Source: Halictus rubicundus
Taxonomy: Eukaryota > Arthropoda > Insecta > Hymenoptera > Halictidae
NCBI RefSeq assembly: GCF_050948215.1
Contig: NC_135151.1
Coordinates: 8,410,220 to 8,474,219 of the forward strand
DNA length: 64,000 nt
Reading direction: 5' to 3'
Numbering within the stretch: position 1 is the first letter of the stretch; each line of letters opens with the position of its first letter. Positions 48,368 to 60,600 of this stretch are shown here, one piece after another. The position numbers were made by a program, and so were the translations under genes. The notes under the pieces were generated by a model. The model did not search any database. It was not told the DNA's origin and was given only the letters and a program-made list of their open reading frames with translations.

Positions 48368-51300
48368 ATGGCCAATTTCTTAAATAAAAGAGGTAATGAT
48401 AAAGTAAATTTTTAAAAAATTCAAAAATGTTAACAAATCAAAACTTTCCGTTATTTCCATTAAAAGACTTTCCTTACAGGTACAAAGAATAATAGTAAAC
48501 GTGAAGTGTACTTATTTAATTCTGCAATTACTTCTCTTCAAAACATGATATCTTCAAGACGAAATGTTCGGACGTTAGTTATAATTTGTCAACGCGATAT
48601 TAGATCGTTTTATGCTATTTCAGAATTAACTCACATACAGGAATTGTGGATTGTCGACTGTGGACTCAAAGTATTGTAATAGATTTCATGTAATCTGTAA
48701 GTTTCTATAATCTATGTATAATATAATATATAATTTGATTTAGGATATACCACCTTTCAAAAAAAATTGTCCATTGAAAAAGCTGTATTTGTACTCCAAC
48801 GAAATATCTTGTATATCGAATTTGGATGCTTGTACATGTTTGAGAGTTTTATATTTGTCGGGAAATAATATAGACAACCTCCAAGTATAAATTTTTATTA
48901 GTTTTGGATAAAAATGATGGCAAAAATGCATAATATACCTTTCTGTACTAATATTACCTCTCATTTATGTAGGTTTTAACCAAATTACCCTGGTTGGAAG
49001 ACCTTAACTTAGCCAACAATAAATTAAAAAGAATTGGTAAATTTTTTTCAAAGAAGTCACAGTTACTTTGTCTAAATTTGGCAGGAAATCAATTGTGTTT
49101 TATAAAGGTATGTAGTTATAATTGAATTGCATTCCAATCACAATTAACGACTTCTTTAATTGAAAGGATACAAGAAATTTGTCACAACTACGGAAATTAA
49201 AATCCTTAGTATTTACTGATCCATTGTATGGAGAGTGTCCCATAGTAGATCTTTGTAATTATCGGGCATATGTTATATATTACCTTCCAAATATTAAGAA
49301 GCTAGACCATTACATTATATATGAAAAGGAAAAACAATGGATTAATCAATTTTTCAAGTCTTTATCTTACTATTGTTGTTATACGTAATACATGTATAAT
49401 AATGTTTGTGTTCTTACAAAATTAAAATTTTTTTCTTTTAGAAAACAAATAACATACCATAATGTATTGTTTCATAAGCAATTAAGTGAATACTTGAAAT
49501 TGTTGAAAGATGATTATAAAGAATACAAGAAAGCAATGCTTTATTTTAAGAATCAACTGTATGAAACTAATATATTAGAGGTATACCATACAAGTATCAA
49601 GTGCATATTAAATGACTTTTAACAACATTTTTTTTTGTTAATTATGGTGTACCTTTTACATAGCATAAACAAAATTGCATAGATGAAGAAAGCCAGAATG
49701 AGTCACTAAATATAAAATTGAAAATGAAGTTACTTAAACAAGGGTTTATAGAAAAGAAAAAAATGACAATGATACAATCTAAAGTAAAATAAATTCTTTA
49801 TAATTTATATATACAAAGATTTACCATAATATTTTATGTTTATTTATACATAATAATATTATCATTTACTTATCAGATTCTGCAGCAACAATTAGTGTAT
49901 AATATAAACCATTGTGGGAATATCAATTTTATTGAATACCATGCTACTCCTAAAAATACAATTATTCAATTATGTAAACAATTCTTAGAGGAGTCACTAT
50001 GCACAGTCATAAAAAAGTATGTAAAAATATTGTTATATTATTAGGAACAAATTCTGTAATAGATATTTTGTAGTTTTTTTTTATTTACAGTGACATAGGT
50101 ATTACTAATTTGATATTACACAAAGTAACCGAAGTAAATAATAAGGAAATTGATGAATTAAATCATTGGAATGGTGATAATATGCAAATAAATGAGTCTA
50201 ACGTAATTTTGAAAATTTTAACTTCCCCTGGAGTTACAGATATTCAAGCATGGCCTTTTAACTTCTTTAAAACCGGTTTACTTAATGATGTACTAATTGT
50301 GCATGTTTGAGAAATATATGTTCGAGAAATATATAGTAACTTCAACTGATTTAAGAACCTTTTTAATTTGTAGAAAGAATTAACAGTAACAAATTGTTTG
50401 GCAGTAGCAGATTATGCATGGTTAAATAAAATGTTAATATCTAGGAAAAGTGGCGATATACTGAATTTACTTAATAGTGTTGAAAGCCGACGTGTTTGTA
50501 TACTTATACAAACACCTATTTTCAACTATTGTGAAAAGTAATAATTAATAATGATATTCATTTTATTAGTCCTCATTTTACATGATATACGTTTTTATAC
50601 AGAACATACAATGCTAATGATTGCCTACATACAAAACATGGAAATAACTGGAATAATGAAAACGAAACTTGCCAAAAATTTGCTTTGACAAATACAAATG
50701 TTAAAAATCCTATATTTGTAGTAGAGTATGAATATACATTATGCGAATTAACAAATGTAATAATTTTTTTTTAAATAAAATTTTGTATTCTACTGATAGT
50801 ATTACCTATAACTATATAACAAGTTTTTTTAATTTGTAGGAAAACAAATATAGCAAATGTGTCGTTCCATGTATATTAGACAATACCATGTGTGTATGTT
50901 TATCCAACTCCAACATTACAAAATGTATTAACTCGAACGAAAATTTGAAAACATATGAACTTGTAGAAATATGTCTTTCAGGACAATGTATAAATTCAAT
51001 AAGTATAAATTTGGATTTACCTAATATAAGAATATGTGATATTTCTTTCAATTGTCTCCAAGAGTTTCCCAATTCAAACTTCATGAAGAATGTGATAATA
51101 TTGAATATTAGTTTTAATAATATACAATCAATACATATTACAGAAGTTTTACCTCAATTGGAAGAATTAAACGTATCTTGGAACTGTATATCAAGTTGTC
51201 TTGAAAATATTGAAATCTTTACAACTTGTACACCTAACATGTCAAAATTAAAAATATCTAATAATCCCTTTGAAGATGTTGATCCAGAATTTGTGGAATA

Positions 51301-53048
51301 TGTTCTATACACAAACATACCAAATCTACAATTTATTAACAATAGTGCACGTACCAATCTTCGTTTACCACAAAATTATTATCCATGTGCAATCAATATG
51401 TGCAGGCTGTGGCAACATAATAAATTAGTTTATTTTGAAGAAAATGTAATCAAACATGAAGAAAAAAGTGATTTATCACTAACAAAAACAAATATAAAAT
51501 ATGCAAAATATATACACATATCTCAAGATTCGTTTGCAGTATCGGACATTTTGGACAAGGCTTTGAAAATTCAGGAGTTGTGTGCTACATGTTGTTCATT
51601 GACTGTGCTTTATATTAAGATGCCTTTGAAACATCTAACCAAATTAAATCTTGGAAATAATTTCATTTCAGTCTTGAATGAATTTACTCAAGAAAATTTT
51701 CCGTCATTAAAATATTTTGATTTGACAAATAATTTAATAACAAATTTAGGACCAATGGGTTCATTCTGCACTTTGCAAGAATTTTATTGTAGCAATAATA
51801 AAATAGAAAATCTATTACAAATAGATAATGTTAAAACATGGGAGATGTTGCATGTTCTAGATCTTTCCAATAACCCAATACATAAAAAAGCATTAATATA
51901 TAAAAAGTTTATTATATGTCATTTAAATAATATTGAAGTAGGTAAAATCATTCAATGTTCTTTCAAATACATATATAATTGTATATGTGTATTTATATAT
52001 ATGCTGTAAATATTATAATTTTATTAGTAGTATATATCTGGAGAATCTATTCAACGATCTGACATAACTGAAGTAAGATATATTTCTGACAGAAAATTAG
52101 ACAACTATGTCTTACATACAATATACAAAACAGATCAATTAACAACTATTACCCAATTGAGTATAACTAATTGTTCCTTATCAAAGGTATATGTAATTTG
52201 TTATATGACAAAGTCAATTTCTACTATATTAAATGATGACTAATTGTAGGTTGATCTCTCTGCCGATCTATTACCACAATTAGAAAGTTTGGATTTAAGT
52301 AAAAATCAAATAACTTTCTTCTGGGGTCTTGATTCCTTTCAATATTTACATACATTATGCTTAAGTTACAATTGTCTTGAAACATTTGACAATAGTGGCT
52401 ATGGAAAAAGTCAAGGCATATATCCAAAATTGTGTACATTACTATTAGATCATAATTGTATTAAATCATTAGTGAACATTAACAAAAAATTACCAGTCAT
52501 CAAACACCTATTTCTAAATAACAATCACCTCGAAAATATTGATGGTAATATTTTATTTATACAAGTAACATTGCACTCTTCACCATTCATTATTCATTTT
52601 CATTATAAATGTATGTATATTACATTTTATAGGTATAAATCATTGTTCAAGTTTAGAATCTTTAATTTTGGATCATAACCAACTGGATACATTAACCCTA
52701 GAAGATTTTATTGACAACAATAATCTAAAATTTCTATCTTTTGAGAATAATAAAATGAAGTCATTGAAATTCACAAAACAATTAGAAAAATTGGAAAAAC
52801 TTTATGCTGCAAATAACTGTTTAATGGTAAACGTTTGTAAAAAGATAATCATAAAAGCATACTGTAATATATTCATAATAATAATATTTTTTTAGAATGA
52901 TGATGAAATGCAACATTTGCACGTATTGGAAAATTTGGTGGAATTAACATTTGAAGGAAATCATTTATTCACAGAAATGAACAAGGATAGAATGATTGCT
53001 CAGAACTTTGAATTAACGAATCCCGAAATTGTAAGAAATTTGTACTGA
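48368..53048 (+). CDS. LRRC9-like leucine-rich repeat protein
   Basis: Exons: 48368-48392, 48480-48670, 48744-48884, 48973-49107, 49167-49384, 49442-49580, 49664-49783, 49877-50016, 50091-50304, 50374-50537, 50603-50756, 50840-51937, 52031-52186, 52250-52544, 52633-52826, 52896-53048. The frame is kept throughout: 1178 residues. A first block of about four repeats (LKKLYLYSNEI, LEDLNLANNKL) ends in a cap, DPLYGECPIVDLCNYRAYVI and YYLPNIKKLD, close to the pattern I know from LRRC9. A charged non-repeat middle (about 310-540) precedes a second long block (LKYFDLTNNLITNLGPMGSF, LHVLDLSNNPIH, LESLILDHNQL). Vertebrate LRRC9 is longer, about 1450 residues. The start exon has only eight codons and the donor after 50304 (GTTTGA) is weak; these are the least certain parts. 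Biochemical role unknown. Confidence 0.8.
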
Positions 53049-53154
53049 TTTTTAATTACTTTATTTTATATTCATATGTTTTATAATATAATTTTAAAGA
53101 GACAGAATATTTATTTTATACTTTACAGTAACGTTGACCTCTGTCCATGTAAGT

Positions 53155-53800
53155 ATACTTTCCAGTCAGCCAAACTTGCTTCGAGCAAATCTTGAACAAT
53201 GTTTGTAATCGTACTTTGGTAGCAAAAGCCGATCATTTTGGTATCAAAAGCATTCTTGAAGCAGGATTTGGTCCCTATTTACAAATAATTTGCCACCAAA
53301 ATTTGTTCACAAATTCCGAGCCTAATGCGGAAATAGATGGCTCGGTATTTGAGCGCAAAGTTTGCATGCAAAATTCCATGCTAAATGGAGAGCAAATCGA
53401 AACCGAACCTCGGTCTCATTATACAAGGTAAATCGGTTGCACTAAGAATAAATACCGGGCAACATCATAGGAAATCTTGTGTAGGAGAGATAACGAAAGT
53501 TGAAATTAAATAATTTTATGTTTTATTTATTTTTTAAGATTGAAATATTTACAATCTCAAAATTATAGTGTGTTTTCTCTACAACGGCAAGATTTCATCC
53601 GATTTTGCTTCATATTTACTCTTAGTGCGACCGACCTGTCCTCTATAGGGAGGCCAAGGTTTGGTCACAATTTGCTTCCCATTTGGCATGGAATTCTGCC
53701 TGCAAACTTTACATTCAAATACCGCGCCTAATGCGGAATTAGGTCGGAAATTGCAGACAATTGCGGTCGGAATTTGTGGACAAATTTTGGTGAAAAATTC
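53155..53800. repeat. Diverged relative of the 42751 element
   Basis: gtcagccaaacttgcttcga, gaacaatgtttgtaatcgta and later tttggcatggaattctgcct match pieces of 42751-43264. It fills most of the gap between the LRRC9-like stop and the PPP2R3C start, so the 79- and 63-codon ORFs here are not genes. Confidence 0.6.
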
Positions 53801-54084
53801 TACTTACATGTGTATATGCATGAGTATAAGATTTAAATGAATCGGTTTTTTTAACAAATTATTTCGTGTGAACTGTCTGCACGTATTTCATATACCTACG
53901 TATATTATACACATTATGTTACAGTTCATATAGTAAAAAACAGCTATAGCTATCCTATGTAAAAAGGTGTAAGTATTTATATATATTTTAGTAGTATCAT
54001 GCGTAGACACATATATGTATAAGCAGCGTCGTTGCAGTATAACTATATCTAACCTTAGTTACGGATCACTGACAACAAAAACAA

Positions 54085-56483
54085 ATGGAGCTTGAAACAA
54101 TACTTCGAAAATGTGTTGTAATAAATAAACGTAAGTCATGCAATGATTATGAGAAATTAACGTACACTTAATATGATATTTAGATGTTTTCATTTTACGA
54201 TAAATATGATGTTTTTATAGCAGAAGAAAAATTAACAGAAAACAAGCTAGAAGAGGATGAGTATTTTCAAAAAATATATGAACAATGGAAAGGCGCCAAA
54301 GCTAAAGATAAAGACTTGACTTATAAAGTGATCCCCAAATTTTATTTTAAGGTAATGTACGTGAATAAAGATCATAGACGTTTTAAAACTGGTACCATTT
54401 AATACGTTAATATTTATACATTAGTTACCGAAGGAAGATGAGATTTTGCCACAAAAATTACGAGAAGAGACAAGAGCGTTATTTTTGCAAAGACGTTCTC
54501 GACAATTGCTAGATAATAGTGAATTAAAGGCATTATGGGTATTATTAGATAAACATCATAGTCCCCCATTATCAGGTGATGAACAACTAATAAATTATGA
54601 AGACTTCAAGAAAGTTGGTAAATTAGCTGGTGCAAAGTGTAGCCCTTATTTCACTGCAGTTGTATTTGCTAAGTTACAACAAGGCGATCCTCATGGTAGA
54701 ATTAGTATAATGGCATTATTTAATTACGTTATGAGAAAAGTATGGTTACATCAAACAAGAATCGGTCTCTCTTTATATGATGTTACTGGTCAAGGTTATC
54801 TTAGGGAATCTGTAAGTTTTCATATTTTATCATGCAGCATGTCCTACTTTAATCTTTTCAGTCAATTGTCTTTCGGAAATGTAAAAAATATATCAAATAT
54901 AATTTACTTTGCTTTGAGAAACAACATCTAAGTCTTTATATTACCAGGGTTAGATCACCATTACCAGGCACATGTAATTTCATAGGGGACATCTCATGAT
55001 GGATGCAAAATTTGTTTTGGTAGAGGTAAAGGTGTCATTGAAATCTTAAGGTAATCTTCGTTTTTTCAAATTGAATTATATATTTTCACTTAACCAGGTA
55101 CATAGTTAATTCCTAGATGAATTCCTTGACCTATAATATGTAGGAATTTGAAAGTCATTTAGAGACATTCGTTGTTGTTCAAAACTTTCCTTCGTTAAAT
55201 ATTCTTGAAGTTATTTCTTATTTCCTGTATTCAAAAAGACAACCTTGGACATCAATACAATGTTTAGTCCAGGTCTGCCCAACATAAGTCTATCATGAGA
55301 TGGTCCCCTCAAAACAAAGCTCTATTTGAAAAATGTTTTTGAATAATGAATAATTTGAAAAATAATTATGTGAAGAGTTTAAATTTGGGACCCCTTGTAT
55401 TTTATTCAAAATTAATATAACTATTAATAACTATTAATAACTGTTTTAGGATTTAGAAAACTACATATTAGAATTAATACCAACTCTACCTCAGCTTGAA
55501 GGTTTAGAGAAATCTTTTCATTCATTTTACGTCTGCACAGCAGTGAGAAAATTTTTATTTTTCCTTGATCCCCTCAGAACTGGTAGAGTTAGAATACAAG
55601 ACATTTTGGCATGTAGTTTCCTGGATGATCTCCTTGAATTAAGGGATGAGGATTTGCCTAAAGACTTACAGGAAGCAAATTGGTTTTCTGCTCCATCAGC
55701 ACTTAAAGTGTATGGACAGTATTTAAACCTTGATAGAGATCATAATGGAATGCTCAATAAAGAAGAACTTGCAGGGTAATTTTTATATAACAATATAATT
55801 TGTAGCATCTATATCTTACAGTATATTCGTGTGATAACTATCAAATTGTTGTTTAACAGGTATGGCACAGGAACTTTAACTGGTGTATTTCTTGAAAGAG
55901 TATTCCAAGAATGTTTAACATATGAGGGAGAAATGGATTACAAGACCTATTTAGATTTCGTTTTAGCATTAGAAAATCGTCATGAACCACAAAGTTTACA
56001 TTATTTATTTCGAATACTGGATATTAATAATCGTGGTTACCTTGACACATTTTGTCTTAATTATTTTTTCCGAGTACGTATATAAATAACAAATTTACAA
56101 ATTTGTTTAAACAAACTTCTAACTTTTGATCTACATGATTTTATTCTGTTCATTTTATAGGCTATACAAGAACAAATGACAATGCATGGTCAAGAACCAG
56201 TGAGTTTTGAGGATGTTAAAGATGAAATATTTGACATGGTAAAACCAGCAGATCCTTGTAAAATTACATTACAAGACTTATTATCTTGGTAAGTACGTTT
56301 ATAAATCCACATAGATTCGAAAATAATTTTTTGTAGACATCAAATTGAACTGAATGATTCATATTTTACAGTGGTCAAGGCGATACAATGGTCAGTATTT
56401 TAATAGAATTTCATGGCTTTTGGGCTTATGAAAATCGTGAAGCCATGGCTGCCGATACCGGTGATGAATCATCCCATGTTTGA
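54085..56483 (+). CDS. PPP2R3C: PP2A regulatory subunit B'' gamma (PPP2R3C/G5PR)
   Basis: Regulatory subunit that directs protein phosphatase 2A; the human protein has been linked to GANP/PP5 complexes and to centrosome and microtubule functions (family knowledge). Exons: 54085-54130, 54221-54351, 54425-54811, 55450-55775, 55860-56073, 56161-56288, 56372-56483; total 447 residues, close to the human length. Strongly conserved blocks are LREETRALFLQRRSRQLLDN, NYVMRKVWLHQTRIGLSLYD, GQGYLRES, FFLDPLRTGRVRIQDILACS and EMDYKTYLDFVLALENR. One canonical EF-hand loop, DRDHNGMLNKEE (about residues 282-293), has all Ca2+ ligands. The first exon has 15 codons; the ATG at 54184 is a false start, because splicing enters at 54221. 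A polyadenylation signal lies at about 56623. Confidence 0.95.
54950..55320. repeat. Foldback-like sequence in a PPP2R3C intron
   Basis: aggggacatctcatgatgg pairs with tatcatgagatggtcccc. Inner sequence (aaggtaatcttcg) resembles that of the 37207 and 47.7 kb repeats. Arms are diverged and the limits approximate. Confidence 0.5.
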
Positions 56484-57645
56484 AAGGCAAACAATCTGGA
56501 AATGTAATACATTTCTATGACCACTCTGATGGTTATCACGACTGAAACTACTAGAATATTTCTACAATTCTATGTTAAGACCTCACAACATACCGACACA
56601 AGAATGTGTGATATGAATTTTATAATAAAATTATTTTTTTAACAAATTACAGTCTTTAATATTCTTATATTGTTCAATACTAACAACTATTTATTAAGGG
56701 TCCTATAGCTATTACTAACATTAATACATTTTCAGAATATGTAAAAATACATATTTTTAAAAAAAAAAAAAATAAGAATCTATAAGATTATTTAGGTACT
56801 ATTTAAAAATAAACAATTTTTAACTTTTTTCCCTTCGCCAAACACGAAAAACAAATATGTAAAAAACTTTAGATTGTACTCGTAACGTAAAGATACAAAA
56901 CCAAGTTATTTGTATTTCTTTTGGTATTTACAATATCTCCTTCATTCATGTATCTACTCCTTTATATGTCATCTGTTGTATGCATTTCACTACTCTCGTC
57001 GACCAATGAAATCGTTTCATTTTAAATGGCCCTATGCAAACGTACTTTGCCCCCCCACAACGACGAGTTTAATGACGCTTTCGTTGTGCAGTTACTCCAA
57101 TCCTGTGAACAGCTTCGGTAGGTCTTTTGACGCTTCATATTATATTTGAATCGCGCGAAAGTTTTCCTGTGTACTGTGTCATTTTCCTCACGTGAGTGCA
57201 TTACCGTTTAAACAACAAACACTTAGCGTCACATGCGAGTTGTCGACGCTTTTAAAATGATTTACTTTCACGCGAACGATTGAGAAATAAGAATTGACAC
57301 TTTCAGTATACTACTACTGTACACGCGTTTGATTGCTGCGGCGGTTGTGTTTAAATTTAACGGTCGTAAATAGCTTCTCATGCATAAGACTTAAACGAGC
57401 GTCCGAATTCTTTTGGTGATTTACATGCAGCGATGATATTATTCAATGAAGTATTTAAAATTGAGTACACGTGATTGCTGATATTTCACAGGCTTTGTAC
57501 AATTTTCAGGTGTCTGATATTTTTTATTAGTTCTTCCCTCTTTTAATCTGGAAGCCCCTCCTCGAGGATATCTCCGCATCTGATAACGACGGAGACATTT
57601 GAAGGGTGGTCGGTTTGGATTTGCTAATACCTTATACGTCACATA
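56484..57645. other. PPP2R3C 3' UTR, intergenic DNA and probable anillin promoter
   Basis: A polyA tract lies near 56759-56770. From about 57000 on the sequence becomes GC- and CpG-richer, as expected near a promoter. GCGCGAAA (57153-57160) is an E2F-like site, which would suit a cell-cycle gene; this is motif inference only. Confidence 0.4.
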
Positions 57646-60600
57646 ATGGACCCTTTCACTCAGGTAAAGCCCTTCCATTCAATTACTGTAATATGTAATG
57701 TACAACTGTGACAGTGGTTGTCAATGGTCACGGTTTGAGTAGAATTTTTTAGCCAAAACATTGTTTTATGTTTTATCGATATTTGAATTTTATTAACACA
57801 GAACAAATGTACGATATTTGAAACTTTTATTTCGATAGTTATTTTATAAACTATCGAAATTATATAATTCTTAATTTATTATTTTTGACAGATTATTTAG
57901 TATTCTGTAGCTTGACTATTAAATCATGAGAATAAAATAATAGTTGTTCTACTTTTAATATAAAATATAGTGTTTCCTTTTTTTTTACAAGTCAATTTTT
58001 TTTATTTAATAATATATTGGTTTATGTAAATAGAGAATGTTAGAACGTGCAAGGGCAAGAAGAGAAAAATTAGATACTCAACTATCCAATGCTGGACATG
58101 ATGTCAAAAAAAGGCGTAGTCCTTTGAAAGCTTCGCTACAAAAGCTTGGCAAACTATATTCTGGTAAGTTACATTGTGTAGTACACCCACGCAGATTGCT
58201 TCAAACTGGTTTCTTACACCAGCTTTCTAGCATATCTGTGTGTTTCCTGTAGTGCAAGCCATATGTAGTTGATAAACACTCGAAAACGTTTGGTAAACGA
58301 TTTATATGAATATGCTTTCTATTACCACTATTATTTATGATATTTTTATTGTATTGCACGTAATCAGTATACTATTATGTAAATTGAATGTGGACAAGAA
58401 CTTATAAAAAAAACATGTCGAATTTTTTTCTGAGAACTAAAGTCACTTAAAACTCGCACAAAAGTTTCATTAAAATGAATTTTTGTAACTTGAATGTGTT
58501 CCCCCGTTAGTTATTAACTTTTACAAAAGCTATAAATAATTACTTCTTATAGATGACAGTAGTCGGGAATTAAGTTCACCCATCCACAGGACAGAAGAAA
58601 GATTCAATGCAGAAGAAGAGAACACAGAGCAAAAGCCAACTAGAAGAGGTGCTAGACTCGATAGATTAGCAGCTCTTGCTTCAACGATTAATAACTGGGA
58701 AGATGATCTGTCTCATCCAACTTTGGTGAATTAAGCAGAACTTTTTTTAGATTTTATTATATTATGTTTGATTAAAACCAATTAAAGTGAGTATTGTTGC
58801 AGGTGAAGCCAGCAGACAGCAGCAAAGCAGATAGAATACATGCAAAATTTAATGAGCAAGTCAGAAGTGTACCAGATTCTCAGCCAAGCACAAGTGGATA
58901 TAAAGTAGGAGGTAGAAATAGTAAAGGTTCAAGTCCTAAGAAGAATGAACCATGTTCAACAAAACAAATGAAATGGGACAAAACTATACTGCAAACATTG
59001 GTAACTATTTCTATTGATACATAAAATAATGATATGTGTTTCTTTTATATGACTAAAGCTATGAAAGTTTATTCTGTGAAGAAGATCTAAAAGAAAATTG
59101 TAAAAGGTGAAGAAATACAATACAATTGCTTCTTGTTGAGTCTGTTGGATGAAAATGCTATTTACAGGAGGCTCAAGGCTTTAGTCGTACAAAAAGCAAT
59201 AGTCGCCTTGTATATGACTATAAGGCTTGTTCTCAGGGAAAAGATGTAGATTCGCCAAGTTCATCTAAACTTACACCAGTTGAAGAAGATTTCGCACACC
59301 ACGAAGACAAAAATGACAAAAAAACAAAAGAAAATATATTTAAAAATTCCAACACTCCAGAGAAAACACCAAGGAGCGCAATATCCAGCACAAGTGGTAA
59401 TTCCCGACCTTCACCAAGATTTGGCTTTAATAGCTCTCCCAAAAGTCCGGCTCAATCTAGCCCAGGCTCAGTACTGAGTAAAGCTTCTCTATTTGAGTCT
59501 AAGAATACAGAAGGGAAAGCAAAAGATCCAGCCCAAATGTCGCTGTCTGAGAGAATGGCACTTTTTGAAAAAAATAAAGGAGAAGCACCTTTATTACCGA
59601 AAGCACCTCTTACTATGTCTGTACCACCAAAAAAACTGCGAGAGAAAGAGAAAACTAGTTCAGCGTCAGGTCATCCAACCAATGCAGGTATTTTTAATCT
59701 TCGAAATTCAGTAGAAAATGATGTAATTATTATTTTAAATTAAATAATCATATATTTGAAAATTCTATTGTAGCAAAAGCTAGGACTGATATTCCTAATA
59801 ATGCTGTTAATGTTCAACGAGAAAAGTTTGAACAAGGTCTAAGCACTCAAGAATTAGAAAATAATATTTTGCGTAACACTCATCTGGAAAGACAGCGTGA
59901 ATTGGATATGTTACGTACACGTTTCAACAGAAATAAAGAAATGGCTCAAGCTGCTGCTGGTTCTTGTATTAGAACCAGTGAAAGCAGCGAAGGAAAATCA
60001 AATTCTCCTAAAAACTCTCCAGTGTGTCCAGTCAAACCGACACCTGCACCTGTAAGTAAATTGTGCCATTCTTTGTCCTATTTATAAATGTTTCTTCTTC
60101 ATCAAGTTTAATTGAAATTAAGCGTGTGTATTGTTTTTATAATAGGATTGCAGTATTCCCCCGCCACCACCACCTCCTCCACAGTTGCATATGTCTGCTT
60201 CAAGACCTACTTCAACTCAAAACAAAAATTCACCAGTCAAAAGACAAGGTATTTATTTAGAATCTTGTATTTTGTTGCATAACTAGAACATTTTTAATGA
60301 TTTGTTTTAAAGTTGTAGGTAGCCCGCCGAAAACACAAATAAAAGCAGTGTCTGATATTAAACGCATTCGTGTCGCACCGCCTAAGCCTGGACATCTTTA
60401 TCCTAATCTTTCTGACATAGAAAATACAACAGAAACAGACACAGAGTATACTGTTAATAGTACTGTTAATAGTTCAGAAGCAGAAACTGCCACTCTAGAC
60501 GAGAAAACAGACACCGAGTCTGCGACAGAAGCTGAATATTATGTAAAAGTCAGATAATTGAATAAAATTTCAGTTCGGAAAAATAATATTACATTTTGTA

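Noticed and set aside
53192..53731. 79- and 63-codon ORFs between the LRRC9-like gene and PPP2R3C
   Set aside because: The sequence matches the inverted-repeat element at 42751, so these frames are repeat-derived.
54184..54402. ATG at 54184 as the PPP2R3C start
   Set aside because: Joining 54130 to 54221 keeps phase and gives an N-terminus like the family, while the 54184 frame starts inside the intron and reads through a donor.
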